Shown in pieces: positions 45,969 to 54,453 of a stretch of DNA of 64,000 bases (within the stretch, counting starts at the first letter, position 1; each line of letters starts with the position of its first letter). Both the position numbers and the translations under genes were made by a program. Below the pieces are notes generated by a model, which searched no databases, was not told where the DNA came from, and was given only the letters and a program-made list of their open reading frames with translations. Origin of the DNA: Pseudomonas poae (GTDB lineage: Bacteria; Pseudomonadota; Gammaproteobacteria; Pseudomonadales; Pseudomonadaceae); assembly GCF_001439785.1 (NCBI RefSeq), contig NZ_JYLI01000007.1, forward strand, positions 186,001 to 250,000, in the 5' to 3' direction.

Positions 45969-47927
45969 ATGACCCAGCCACTGTTGGAACTCAAGGGCAT
46001 CACCCGCAGTTTCATGGCCGGCGAGCGTGAATTCATTGCGCTCAAGGGCATCGACCTGACCATCCAGGCGGGGGAAATGGTCGCGATCATCGGCGCCTCA
46101 GGCTCGGGCAAGTCCACCTTGATGAACATCCTCGGCGGCCTGGATTACGCCACCGCCGGCAGCTACAAAATCAACGGCATCGAGACCCGCTCCCTGGGTG
46201 ATGAGCAACTGGCGGAGCTGCGCCGCGATTACTTCGGGTTTATCTTCCAGCGCTATCACTTGCTGGCGCACCTGAGCGCGTTGCACAACGTGGAAATGCC
46301 GGCGATCTACGCCGGTACCCCGCAGACGCAGCGCCACAGCCGCGCCCAGGAGCTGCTGACGCGGCTGGGCCTGGCCGGGCACACCAGCCACCGGCCCAGC
46401 CAGTTGTCCGGGGGGCAGCAGCAGCGGGTGAGTATCGCCCGAGCCTTGATGAACGGCGGCGACGTGATCCTCGCCGACGAGCCCACCGGGGCGCTGGACA
46501 CCCACAGCGGCAAGGAGGTGATGCGCATTCTTGCCGAGCTGCACGCGGCCGGGCATACGGTGATCATCGTCACCCATGACCCCAAGGTGGCAGCCAATGC
46601 CCAGCGCATCGTCGAAGTGTGCGATGGCGAGATCGTCAGCGACAAGGCCAACGCCAGTGTCGGCCTCGAGTTACCCGGCGAGACGCCAATCGAGTCCCGC
46701 CGCAGCGGTGCGCGGCGGCTGGTGGCGAGCCTGGGGTTGTTCAAGGAAGCGTTCAACATGGCCTGGGTCGCGCTGGTGTCCCATCGCATGCGCACCCTGC
46801 TGACCATGCTCGGCATCGTCATCGGCATCACCTCGGTGGTGTCGATCTCGGCCATCGGCGAAGGGGCCAAGCGCTATGTGCTCAAGGACATCCAGGCCAT
46901 CGGCAGCAATACCATCGATATCTTTTCCGGCACCAGTTTCGGCGACAGCCGCGCCTCGGCCATCGAGACGCTGATGCCTTCGGATGTGGACGCGTTGAAC
47001 CAACTGTATTACGTCGACAGTGCCACGCCGGTGGTGGGCCGCAACCTGCTGCTGCGCTTTGGCAATATCGACCTGGATGCGCAGGTCAATGGGGTGAGCG
47101 AGCGCTACTTCAAGGTCAAGGGCCTCAAGCTCGAAGCCGGTATTGCCTTCAGCGAGAACGATGCGCGGCGTCAGGCCCAGGTGGTGGTGATCGACCACAA
47201 CACCCGCCAGCGCCTGTTCGGCGCCCATGTCGACCCGCTCGGCCAGGTGATTCTGGTGGGCAACCTGCCGTGCACGGTGATCGGGGTGACGGCCGAGAAT
47301 AAAAACATGTTCGCCGCCAGCAAGTCGCTGAATGTGTGGGTGCCTTACGAGACGGCGGCAGGGCGCGTGCTGGGCCAGCGTCATCTGGACAGCATCACCG
47401 TGCGCATCAAGGATGGCCAGCCGAGCAAGGTGGTGGAAGAGAACGTCAACAAACTGATGCTGCAACGTCACGGCACCAAGGATTTTTTCACCAACAACCT
47501 CGACAGCATCATGCAGACGGTGCAGAACACCAGCCGTTCCCTGGCCTTGCTGCTGTCGCTGATCGCAGTGATTTCGCTGCTGGTGGGTGGAATCGGCGTG
47601 ATGAATATCATGCTGGTGTCGGTCACCGAGCGGACCCGCGAGATCGGCATCCGCATGGCGGTGGGCGCGCGGCAGTCGGATATTCGTCAGCAGTTTCTGG
47701 TGGAGGCGGTGATGGTGTGTCTGATCGGCGGGATCATCGGGATCTCGCTGTCCTACGCCATCGGCTACCTGTTTTCGCTGTTTGTAAAAGAGTGGGAGAT
47801 GGTGTTTTCGGTGGGCTCGGTGGTGACCGCGTTTGCGTGTTCCACCCTGATCGGTATCGTGTTCGGGTTTGTGCCGGCAAGGAATGCGGCGCGGCTGGAT
47901 CCGATCGAGGCGCTGGCCAGAGATTGA
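45969..47927 (+). CDS. macB: MacB-like ABC transporter (ATPase-permease) for lipopeptide export
   Basis: A 652-residue fused ABC exporter. The ATPase half has Walker A GASGSGKSTL (about residues 42-51), signature LSGGQQQRVS (about 144-153), Walker B VILADEPTGALD (about 165-176) and H-loop IVTHD. The permease half has four predicted transmembrane segments, a large periplasmic MacB-PCD domain (about 300-500), and the FtsX-type C-terminal domain with GGIGVMNIMLVSVTERTREI and RMAVGAR. It is the usual partner of MacA, and in Pseudomonas lipopeptide loci it follows the last NRPS gene. Confidence 0.95.
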   Translation: MTQPLLELKGITRSFMAGEREFIALKGIDLTIQAGEMVAIIGASGSGKSTLMNILGGLDYATAGSYKINGIETRSLGDEQLAELRRDYFGFIFQRYHLLAHLSALHNVEMPAIYAGTPQTQRHSRAQELLTRLGLAGHTSHRPSQLSGGQQQRVSIARALMNGGDVILADEPTGALDTHSGKEVMRILAELHAAGHTVIIVTHDPKVAANAQRIVEVCDGEIVSDKANASVGLELPGETPIESRRSGARRLVASLGLFKEAFNMAWVALVSHRMRTLLTMLGIVIGITSVVSISAIGEGAKRYVLKDIQAIGSNTIDIFSGTSFGDSRASAIETLMPSDVDALNQLYYVDSATPVVGRNLLLRFGNIDLDAQVNGVSERYFKVKGLKLEAGIAFSENDARRQAQVVVIDHNTRQRLFGAHVDPLGQVILVGNLPCTVIGVTAENKNMFAASKSLNVWVPYETAAGRVLGQRHLDSITVRIKDGQPSKVVEENVNKLMLQRHGTKDFFTNNLDSIMQTVQNTSRSLALLLSLIAVISLLVGGIGVMNIMLVSVTERTREIGIRMAVGARQSDIRQQFLVEAVMVCLIGGIIGISLSYAIGYLFSLFVKEWEMVFSVGSVVTAFACSTLIGIVFGFVPARNAARLDPIEALARD

Positions 47928-47932
47928 TGAAT

Positions 47933-47957
47933 GTGGGAGGGCGCAAGCCCCTCCCAC
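47933..47957. repeat. Short REP-like hairpin between macB and luxR (convergent genes)
   Basis: GTGGGAGGG..CCCTCCCAC with a short loop, followed by CCTTT. It lies between two convergent genes and may act as a terminator. Confidence 0.5.
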
Positions 47958-47975
47958 CCTTTGATCGAGGTTGGC

Positions 47976-48656
47976 TTAAAGACCGGTGTTGTTCTCGGCG
48001 GCGTACATCCACCGCAACAGCGAATGCCGCCCGCTGATGCCCAGTTTGATCGACGCGCGCTTGAGGTAGCTTTCGATGGTGTTGACCTTCAACGCCAGTT
48101 GTTCGGCCAGCTCCGGTGCGGTTTTTCCGGCCAGCAGGCCGACGCACACTTCCAGTTCGCGGTTGGACAAGGTCAGCCCCGATTGCACCAGGCGTTCCTC
48201 GATGCGCCGGCGCAGGGTCTCGATGCCCTGATGCTGCGCCGCCAGTGGTTCGCTCTCGCCACAGGGCTGGATTGCGGTGATGTGTTTTTCCACCATGGGC
48301 AGCAACAGCGTGGAAAACTCTTCCAGCATGTTGCGCTCCTGCGGCGAAAAGCTTTCGGACTGGTGTGAGCGGTACACAGAGAGGATGTAGCGCACATCGT
48401 CCTTGCGCCGCGTCAGATGCAGTTGCGCGGCAGGTTGCTCCTCGCCCAGCGTTGCCATCGAATCGGTGTAGACCGGGCTGATCTTGCGCCGCGTGTGCCC
48501 CTCGGGGCTCACCCGCAGTTGGGTGATATGGGTGGCGTCCACCGCCAGTTGGGTGAGGATCAGGTCGTGCAGCATGCGTGGGAAATGTCGGCTTCCGGTG
48601 CTGGCAATGACTTTGCCTATATGGGGAAACAGCTGAGCGTTCATCCAATCGTCCAT
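47976..48656 (-). CDS. LuxR-type transcriptional regulator of the lipopeptide locus
   Basis: A 226-residue protein with a C-terminal LuxR/GerE helix-turn-helix: LTLSNRELEVCVGLLAGKTA, then ELAEQLALKVNTIESYLKRA, about residues 158-200. The N-terminal part (MDDWMNAQLFPHIGKVIAST..) does not show the tryptophan/aspartate pattern of acyl-homoserine-lactone binding domains, so it is an orphan regulator. In the viscosin, massetolide and orfamide loci a LuxR gene lies in this same place, convergent with macB, and is needed for NRPS expression. That role is inferred here from position. An alternative start is the Met at 48644. Confidence 0.88.
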   Translation of the reverse strand: MDDWMNAQLFPHIGKVIASTGSRHFPRMLHDLILTQLAVDATHITQLRVSPEGHTRRKISPVYTDSMATLGEEQPAAQLHLTRRKDDVRYILSVYRSHQSESFSPQERNMLEEFSTLLLPMVEKHITAIQPCGESEPLAAQHQGIETLRRRIEERLVQSGLTLSNRELEVCVGLLAGKTAPELAEQLALKVNTIESYLKRASIKLGISGRHSLLRWMYAAENNTGL

Positions 48657-48916
48657 GAGTCAGGTGCGGGTATTCGGCCTTGCAGCGACGGGGTTGAGGT
48701 GCCAATACGAATAACCCACAGTGATAGTCCGCCCCGTCAGCACGTATGCTAGTACAGCCTCGCCACAGGAAGGGGATCCAATGTGAAAAATTCGGCTCAA
48801 GGCCGCATGCTGTGGGCGTTGGCCCAGCGTCCAGCGGGCTTTTCCAGGTTTGTTGTAACATATGAATACAACTTCGCCGTTCCAGGTGAACTGCACCCAC
48901 CCAGAGTGAACCCGCG
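48657..48916. other. Divergent intergenic region between luxR and the phosphatase/cobF pair
   Basis: 260 bases that must contain two divergent promoters. GTTGTAACATATGAATACAAC around 48851-48871 is a near-palindrome (GTTGTAACAT/ATGAATACAAC). A stretch at 48760-48830 faintly resembles part of a cobalamin aptamer but lacks the B12 box. No gene is seen. Confidence 0.35.
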
Positions 48917-49507
48917 ATGCAACCCACCCGGTTGACCCTTGTCTGCCACGCCGCCACGCCGGCGCAGAAATACGCGCGATTTGCCGATGACGAATCGGTG
49001 GTGTTGGATTGGCAGCGTGACGCATTATCCCTGGCCGGTCGCTTCAACAAACCCCCGCAGATGGTGTGCGGCCCCGAGTTGCGAACCCGCCAGACCGCCA
49101 GCCTCTTCGGCAACGAGGCCACGCTGGAACCCGCCTTGCGCGATCTCGACATGGGCCGCTGGAAAGGCCAGGCGATTGACCAGCTCGACCCCCACGCAGT
49201 CAGGGCCTGGTTCGCCGACAGCGCCGGCGCGCGCCACGGTGGCGAGTCGGTGGACGGGTTGTGCGAGCGGACCGCGCAGTGGCTCAAGCAACTGCAAACC
49301 CAACCCGGCCATGTGCTGGCCGTGACCCATCCGTTCGTGATCCGCGCGGTGATGCTGCAGGTGCTGCACATGCCGGTCGAAATGATTTATCGGATCGACG
49401 TCGCGCCGCTGTCCTGCGTCGAGCTGCGCTTTACCGGCGTGTGGCGTCTGCGCCTGGATACTCACCCCTGGCTTCCCGAACATGGCAACATCCATGCCCC
49501 GCATTGA
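48917..49507 (+). CDS. Histidine phosphatase superfamily protein next to cobF
   Basis: A 196-residue branch-1 histidine phosphatase (phosphoglycerate-mutase fold). The N-terminal catalytic motif, normally RHGxT, reads LVCHAATPAQKYARF, with the His kept (about residue 11) but Cys in place of the Arg and Ala in place of Gly. Other expected elements are present: PELRTRQTASLF (second Arg), HGGESVDGLCERTAQWL, and VTHPFVIRAVML (second His). It lies 9 bases before cobF, in the same direction, so it may act in cobalamin metabolism, possibly like CobC/alpha-ribazole phosphatase. The altered motif makes activity uncertain. Confidence 0.82.
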   Translation: MQPTRLTLVCHAATPAQKYARFADDESVVLDWQRDALSLAGRFNKPPQMVCGPELRTRQTASLFGNEATLEPALRDLDMGRWKGQAIDQLDPHAVRAWFADSAGARHGGESVDGLCERTAQWLKQLQTQPGHVLAVTHPFVIRAVMLQVLHMPVEMIYRIDVAPLSCVELRFTGVWRLRLDTHPWLPEHGNIHAPH

Positions 49508-49516
49508 GAGCACCCC

Positions 49517-50272
49517 ATGAAACGCATCCTGATCATCGGCATTGGCGCCGGCAACCCTGACTACATCACGATGCAGGCCGTGAAGGCGCTGAACCGCACC
49601 GACGTGTTCTTCCTGATGGACAAGGGCCAGAGCAAGGACAAGCTGATCGACCTGCGCCGCGAGATCTGCGACACCTACATCACCGAGCCCGGCTACCGCT
49701 TCGTCGAGGCCGATTGCCCGGAGCGCGTGCGCGGTGAAATCGACTACACCACGGCGGTGCAGGGCCTTAATCGTGACAAGCAAGCCACCTTCGAGCGCCT
49801 GATCAATGAGCACATGGCCGACGGCGAGGTCGGTGCGTTCCTGGCCTGGGGCGACCCGGCGCTGTACGACAGCACCATTCGCATCCTGCAGGCGATTCTG
49901 GCCGCAGGGCAGTGCGAATTCGAATTCGAAGTGATCCCCGGCATCACCAGCGTGCAGGCCCTGGCCGCGCAACATAAAGTGGCGTTGAACCGCATCGGCA
50001 AGTCCGTCGAGATCACCACCGGGCGCCGGTTGGCGGCAGGGCAGGCCAGCGATGCGGATACGCTGGTGGTGATGCTCGATGCCGAGGACTCCTACCGCAG
50101 CGTGGCTGACCAGGGCTTTGATATCTATTGGGGGGCCTACCTGGGCACGCCGGATGAAATTCTGATCAGCGGCAAGGTCAGTGAAGTGGCTGAAGAAATC
50201 GAACGGGTGCGCAAGGCCGCGCGCCTGGAAAATGGCTGGATCATGGACACTTATCTGTTACGCAAACCCTGA
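49517..50272 (+). CDS. cobF: Precorrin-6A synthase (deacetylating)
   Basis: Methylates precorrin-5 at C1 with loss of the acetyl group to give precorrin-6A; specific to the aerobic cobalamin pathway. The 251-residue protein begins MKRILIIGIGAGNPDYITMQ (glycine-rich SAM loop). It contains GAFLAWGDPALYDSTIRIL (about residues 111-129, the GDP motif) and EVIPGITSVQALAAQHKVAL, typical of CobF. It is co-directional with the phosphatase gene upstream and the secreted hydrolase gene 11 bases downstream. It is separated from the other cobalamin genes of this window by the 32-kb lipopeptide locus. Confidence 0.95.
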   Translation: MKRILIIGIGAGNPDYITMQAVKALNRTDVFFLMDKGQSKDKLIDLRREICDTYITEPGYRFVEADCPERVRGEIDYTTAVQGLNRDKQATFERLINEHMADGEVGAFLAWGDPALYDSTIRILQAILAAGQCEFEFEVIPGITSVQALAAQHKVALNRIGKSVEITTGRRLAAGQASDADTLVVMLDAEDSYRSVADQGFDIYWGAYLGTPDEILISGKVSEVAEEIERVRKAARLENGWIMDTYLLRKP

Positions 50273-50283
50273 GGTGATTTCCC

Positions 50284-51003
50284 ATGCTCAAACTGTTTGC
50301 CCTGGCACTGACCCTGGTGGCCGGTGCCGCTCACGCCGACTCGAACCTGCACACCGATTTGCCGTTGTCCTACCTGGAGCAGACCCAGGGCGATGCACAC
50401 AACCAGCCGCTGGTGATCTTTCTGCACGGGTTCGGCAGCGACGAGCAAGACCTGTTCGGGATCAAGGACGCATTGCCTTCGACCTGGACCTACCTGTCGG
50501 CTCGCGCGCCGACGCCGGTGGACCCCCATGGTTATCGCTGGTTCACCAAGACCACCGGCGAGCGTGACTACAACGGCGAAACTGCCGACTTGCAGCGCAG
50601 CGCCGCGCTGATCGAAGACTTCGTGCGCAAGGCCACGGCCAAGTACCACACCCAGAGCGATCGCGTGTTCCTGGTGGGGTTCAGCCAGGGTGCGATCATG
50701 TCCTATGAGGTGGGCTTGCGTCAGCCGGAGTTGCTGCGGGGCATCGCGGCGCTGAGCGGCAGCGTGCTGCCGGTACTCAAGGCCGAGCTCAAGCCCGATG
50801 AGGCGCTGGGCAAGCTGGCGATCTTTATCGGCCATGGCACGTTGGACCAGGCGCTGCCGTATGCGTCGGCGACGCGGGCGAACGAGGCGCTGGTGGGCCT
50901 CGGGTTGAAGCCGCAGTTTCATACGTATGAAGGCATGAACCACACAATCAGCGCGGCGGAGGTACAGGACCTCAAGGCCTGGCTTGAATCGAATCTAAAG
51001 TGA
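50284..51003 (+). CDS. Secreted carboxylesterase/phospholipase-like alpha/beta hydrolase
   Basis: A 239-residue protein with a signal peptide (MLKLFALALTLVAGAAHA, cleaved before DSNLH), hence periplasmic or exported. The fold is Abhydrolase_2: oxyanion region VIFLHGFGSDEQDLFG (about residues 44-59), nucleophile GFSQG (Ser about residue 138), acid in GHGTLDQALP (Asp about 195), and His in YEGMNHTISAAEV (about 220). Homologues hydrolyse short acyl esters. The natural substrate is unknown. Only 11 bases separate it from cobF, so co-transcription is likely without implying a shared function. Confidence 0.88.
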   Translation: MLKLFALALTLVAGAAHADSNLHTDLPLSYLEQTQGDAHNQPLVIFLHGFGSDEQDLFGIKDALPSTWTYLSARAPTPVDPHGYRWFTKTTGERDYNGETADLQRSAALIEDFVRKATAKYHTQSDRVFLVGFSQGAIMSYEVGLRQPELLRGIAALSGSVLPVLKAELKPDEALGKLAIFIGHGTLDQALPYASATRANEALVGLGLKPQFHTYEGMNHTISAAEVQDLKAWLESNLK

Positions 51004-51015
51004 ACACAGTTGCGA

Positions 51016-51043
51016 TGTGGGAGGGAGCAAGCCCCCTCTCACA
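51016..51043. repeat. Imperfect REP-like hairpin
   Basis: TGTGGGAGGGAGC..GCCCCCTCTCACA, 12 bases after the hydrolase stop, between convergent genes. It may serve as a terminator. Confidence 0.45.
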
Positions 51044-51072
51044 AGGGTTTTTGTATTGGTTGTGGAAGTAGG

Positions 51073-51624
51073 TTATTTGCCGGTGATCTGTTTCACCAAC
51101 TCGGCATGCCCCTTCACATCGTCGGCCCGGGAAATGGCCTGGATCACCAGCAACTGGTTACCTGAGCCGCTCAAGAACGTGGAGTTCAAGGTCTTGCCGC
51201 CGCCCTGGGTGGCGGTGCTGTCCACCTGACGCATGCCCAGGCCTTTGAAGTTGAGTTTTTTCTCGCTCTGTTTCTTGAAGTCTGGCAAGGCGGCGGTCTG
51301 GTCCTTGATGAAACCGGCGACGGCGCCGTCAAGGAACTTCGGGTCGTTGTCCTCGATCTTTACCCCGTCCTTGCGCACGGTTTCGGCGACGATCACCACA
51401 CTTTTCGTAGTCTGATTGGCGTACATCGTGCCCTGGGTGTCGCCGGTGCCGTCCTCGGCCTTGCCGGCCGGCAACGTATCGGCGACGTAAGCCTTGGGCA
51501 GGCTGAAGGTGAACTTGCCGCCCAGGGTGGAGATGGTCTGTGTGCTTGGCTTGGTGGCAGCGAACGCGCTGCCGGCGGTCAATGCGAGGGCAAGCAGGAC
51601 GGCGGTCTTGGTGAAAGTGGCCAT
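51073..51624 (-). CDS. Periplasmic DcrB-like protein
   Basis: A 183-residue protein beginning MATFTKTAVLLALALTAGSA, a clear signal peptide ending at AFA. The start at 51624 is chosen for this signal sequence; the frame is open 38 codons further upstream. The rest resembles DcrB/DUF1795 proteins in order: GKFTFSLPKAY, then KSVVIVAETV, LNFKGLGMRQVDS, and SGNQLLVIQAISRADD. DcrB of E. coli is a periplasmic (lipo)protein of unclear role, and this one has no lipobox cysteine. It is downstream of the Kef antiporter gene by 73 bases, same strand. Confidence 0.72.
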   Translation of the reverse strand: MATFTKTAVLLALALTAGSAFAATKPSTQTISTLGGKFTFSLPKAYVADTLPAGKAEDGTGDTQGTMYANQTTKSVVIVAETVRKDGVKIEDNDPKFLDGAVAGFIKDQTAALPDFKKQSEKKLNFKGLGMRQVDSTATQGGGKTLNSTFLSGSGNQLLVIQAISRADDVKGHAELVKQITGK

Positions 51625-51697
51625 GAAGCACTCCGGTAAAAAAACGAAATTGCGCCTTATTCTGTCAGAAAATTCGCAAGATCGTTCCTCTCCAGCC

Positions 51698-53506
51698 TCA
51701 CACCTTGTCGGACTCTTCCTCAAGTCGATCCATCTCAAACAGCCGCGCCAGTTCGGCGCGCGCTTCCTGGGCGGTCTGCATCACCTTGGCCGCGTCGTCG
51801 TACACCGCATGCTGGGCGGCGAGCACTTGCAGGTCGTGGTTCCTGAAGCGGTTGATGCGCGCATCGGCCTGGGCCTGGCTCAACCCCAGGCCGACCAGGG
51901 TGCGGCGGCTCATTTCCAGGCTGGAGTAAAAGGTCTCGCGAATCGGCGAGGCGTCGAGGTCCACCAGGCGGTGCACGTGCTGACGGTTACGTGCGCGGGC
52001 GATGATCTTCATGTGCGGGTAGAGGTTGCGCACCAGTTCGGCGGTCTTGATGTTGATTTCCGGGTCGTCCATGGCGATCACGAAGAATTCTGCCTGGTCG
52101 ACCTTGGCCGCGTGCAGGATTTCCGGACGTTGCGGATCGCCGTAGAACACCGGCATGCCGCCGAAGCTGCGGGTCAGCTCGATGGTTTCCACCGAGGTGT
52201 CGAGGGCGATGAACGAAATGTTCTGCGCACGCAGGATCCGCGCGACGATCTGCCCCATGCGACCCATGCCGGCGATCACCACGCGCGGCGCGTCGCCTTC
52301 GATGGCGCGGTATTCCTCGGGCACTTCCACCGGCTTGCTCTTGCGCTTGAACAGCTTCGGGCAGATCAGCAGCAACAGCGGCGTGATGGCCATGGACAGG
52401 GTGATGGTCAGCACCAGAATGTCGTACAACTGCGGTTCGAACAGGCCCTGATCGCGGCCGATCTTGAACACCACAAAAGCAAATTCACCGCCGGCCGCCA
52501 GCACCACGCCCAGGCGCAGGGCGCTTTCGCGGTTGAGATCACCGGCCATTCGGCCCACGGCATACAGGATCGGCAGCTTGAGGCCGATCAGCAGCAGGGT
52601 CAGGCCGATGACCACCAGCGGCGAACTGAGCAGCAGGCTGAGGTTGGCGCCCATGCCCACGCTGATAAAGAACAGCCCGAGCAGCAGGCCCTTGAACGGT
52701 TCGATCTGGGATTCCAGTTCGTGGCGGTATTCCGAGTCCGCCAGCAGCAGGCCGGCGAGGAAGGCACCGAGGGCCATGGACACGCCGACCAGCTCCATCA
52801 ACCAGGCCGTGCCGATCACTACCAGCAGCGCGGTGGCGGTAGACACTTCGCGCAGGCCGGTCTTGGCCACGATGCGAAACACCGGGCGCAACAGGTACCG
52901 CCCGCCAATGATCACCACGGCGATACTGCCCAGCACCTGCAAGCCATGCTGCAGGCCTTCGGACTCGGTGGTGGGGTGGCTGCCGCCGGCCAGCAACGGC
53001 ACCATGGCGATCAGCGGGATGGCGGCGATATCCTGGAACAACAGGATCGCAAAGGCCATGCGACCGTGGGGCTGGTTGAGTTCCTTGCGCTCGGCCAGGC
53101 TTTGCAGGCCGAACGCCGTGGACGACAGCGCCAGGCCCAGGCCCAGCACAATCGCGCTGTTCCAGGCCTGGCCGAACAGCCACAGCGCCACCGCGCCCAT
53201 CACCACGCCGGTGAGCAGCACCTGCGCCAGGCCGACGCCGAACACCGCCTTGCGCATCACCCATAAACGCTTGGGCGACAGCTCCAGGCCGATGATGAAC
53301 AGCAGCAACACCACGCCCAGTTCGGAGAACTGCGCGACGCTCTGGGGGTTACGCACCAGGCCCAACACCGAGGGCCCAATGATCACCCCGGCGAACAAAT
53401 AGCCGAGCACCGCGCCCAGTTGCAGGCGCTTGGCCAGCGGCACGGTGAGCACGGCGGCGAGCAGAAACACCACGGCTGCTTGTAACAGGTTGCCTTCATG
53501 GGGCAT
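51698..53506 (-). CDS. Kef-type monovalent cation:proton antiporter (CPA2) with RCK domain
   Basis: A 602-residue inner-membrane protein. The ATG at 53506 is preceded by TGGAG at a good distance and is preferred to one 7 codons upstream. The CPA2 exchanger domain (about residues 5-390) contains GYLFAGVIIGPS, LLLFIIGLELSP, LLFQDIAAIPLIAMVPLLAG and ESQIEPFKGLLLGLFFISVG, as in KefB/KefC. The cytoplasmic RCK/TrkA-N domain (about 405-530) begins RVVIAGMGRMGQIVARIL. KefB/KefC are glutathione-gated potassium efflux systems protecting against electrophiles. No KefF/KefG flavoprotein gene is adjacent. Confidence 0.92.
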   Translation of the reverse strand: MPHEGNLLQAAVVFLLAAVLTVPLAKRLQLGAVLGYLFAGVIIGPSVLGLVRNPQSVAQFSELGVVLLLFIIGLELSPKRLWVMRKAVFGVGLAQVLLTGVVMGAVALWLFGQAWNSAIVLGLGLALSSTAFGLQSLAERKELNQPHGRMAFAILLFQDIAAIPLIAMVPLLAGGSHPTTESEGLQHGLQVLGSIAVVIIGGRYLLRPVFRIVAKTGLREVSTATALLVVIGTAWLMELVGVSMALGAFLAGLLLADSEYRHELESQIEPFKGLLLGLFFISVGMGANLSLLLSSPLVVIGLTLLLIGLKLPILYAVGRMAGDLNRESALRLGVVLAAGGEFAFVVFKIGRDQGLFEPQLYDILVLTITLSMAITPLLLLICPKLFKRKSKPVEVPEEYRAIEGDAPRVVIAGMGRMGQIVARILRAQNISFIALDTSVETIELTRSFGGMPVFYGDPQRPEILHAAKVDQAEFFVIAMDDPEINIKTAELVRNLYPHMKIIARARNRQHVHRLVDLDASPIRETFYSSLEMSRRTLVGLGLSQAQADARINRFRNHDLQVLAAQHAVYDDAAKVMQTAQEARAELARLFEMDRLEEESDKV

Positions 53507-53608
53507 TGCGAACTCCAGAATCTTCAAAGCCAGTCAACAGGGCGCTATTAGAGCGCTTTTTGCCGACTGAGAATTGTATTTTTGCCGCGCCTGCGCATCG
53601 GCCAAGAC

Positions 53609-53623
53609 TTGTAGTACGTACAA
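53609..53623. promoter_or_regulatory. Inverted repeat, possible operator of the HigBA-like pair
   Basis: TTGTA-GTACG-TACAA, a 5-5-5 inverted repeat 80 bases before the toxin start. Toxin-antitoxin operons are usually autoregulated through such palindromes. The stretch around it is AT-richer than its neighbours. Confidence 0.4.
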
Positions 53624-53702
53624 ATAATTTGCCGCTGGCGAGGCAAATCTCACGGTCTAGAGTTATGCCCTTGAGTTTATATTCCATGGGTGGCATATTT
53701 GC

Positions 53703-54068
53703 ATGAGCTGGGACATAGAATACACGGACGAATTCGGAGACTGGTGGGCTGATCTGGATACAGGAGAGCAATCCTCGGTATCTGCCAGCGTTGATCTGCT
53801 GGGGCTGTTCGGGCCAGATTTGCGCTTTCCCCACAGCAGCGATGTCAAGGGATCTCGACACGGTAACCTGCGCGAACTGAGGGTGCAGCACGCTGGTCGC
53901 CCATATAGGGTGCTGTATGCATTCGATCCCCGCCGTTGCGCATTGCTGTTGATTGGTGGCAATAAAGCAGCGCGGCATCGATGGTACGAAGAGCACGTCC
54001 GCGTGGCTGATAAGTTGTATGACGTTCATTTGGAAACACTGCGTAAAGAGGGCCGTAACCATGGCTAG
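53703..54068 (+). CDS. HigB/RelE-like toxin (phage Gp49-like family)
   Basis: A 121-residue protein of the RelE/HigB superfamily, typically a ribosome-dependent mRNA interferase. The family pattern is visible: WDIEYTDEFGDWWADL at the N-terminus, VDLLGLFGPDLRFPHSSDVK, then the core strand LRELRVQHAGRPYRVLYAFDP (residues in LRELRV..YRVLYAF). GNKAARHRWYEEHVRVADKL follows. The gene comes first in the pair, with the antitoxin second, as in higBA. Its last 8 bases overlap the antitoxin start. Confidence 0.88.
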   Translation: MSWDIEYTDEFGDWWADLDTGEQSSVSASVDLLGLFGPDLRFPHSSDVKGSRHGNLRELRVQHAGRPYRVLYAFDPRRCALLLIGGNKAARHRWYEEHVRVADKLYDVHLETLRKEGRNHG

Positions 54069-54366
54069 GAAATTCGCTGAACTTCAAGCTCGCATGTCAC
54101 CCGAATCGCGGGCTGAGGCCGAGCAGATATTCAGGCAGCATCTGAGAGAAATGCCGTTGCATGAGCTGCGCAAAGCCCAGCAGTTGAGCCAGGAGAGCAT
54201 GGCCAAGGCATTGAAGGTCAACCAGGCTGCGGTCTCCAAAATGGAGCGTCGCACGGACATGTATATCAGCACCTTGCGTAACTACATACGCGCCATGGGA
54301 GGTGAACTGGAAATCATCGCGACGTTTCCCGACGGGCAGGTGAAGATCGACAACTTCGCTTGCTGA
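54061..54366 (+). CDS. HigA-like XRE antitoxin
   Basis: A 101-residue helix-turn-helix protein. The start ATG at 54061 overlaps the end of the toxin gene by 8 bases. The frame is open upstream, but this start fits the family. The XRE domain covers about residues 40-90: ELRKAQQLSQESMAKALKVN, then QAAVSKMERRTDMYISTLRN, then IRAMGGELEIIATFPDG, the usual ending of HigA/Xre antitoxins. It neutralises the toxin and probably represses the operon. Confidence 0.9.
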   Translation: MARKFAELQARMSPESRAEAEQIFRQHLREMPLHELRKAQQLSQESMAKALKVNQAAVSKMERRTDMYISTLRNYIRAMGGELEIIATFPDGQVKIDNFAC

Positions 54367-54453
54367 AGGCCGCAATATCCATGTTTTTTTCACATTGCCC
54401 CTGGCTGCCCTTTGTTACCATCGTCCTCCATCGTCGCCAGGAGTCACCGCCCC

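Noticed and set aside
48757..48830. A third cobalamin riboswitch upstream of the phosphatase-cobF pair
   Set aside because: AGGAAGGGGATCC and TGTGAAAAATTCGG look faintly like the 5' part of the aptamer, but the B12-box core (GCCCCCGCAAC) and the closing GGAGACC-type element are absent.
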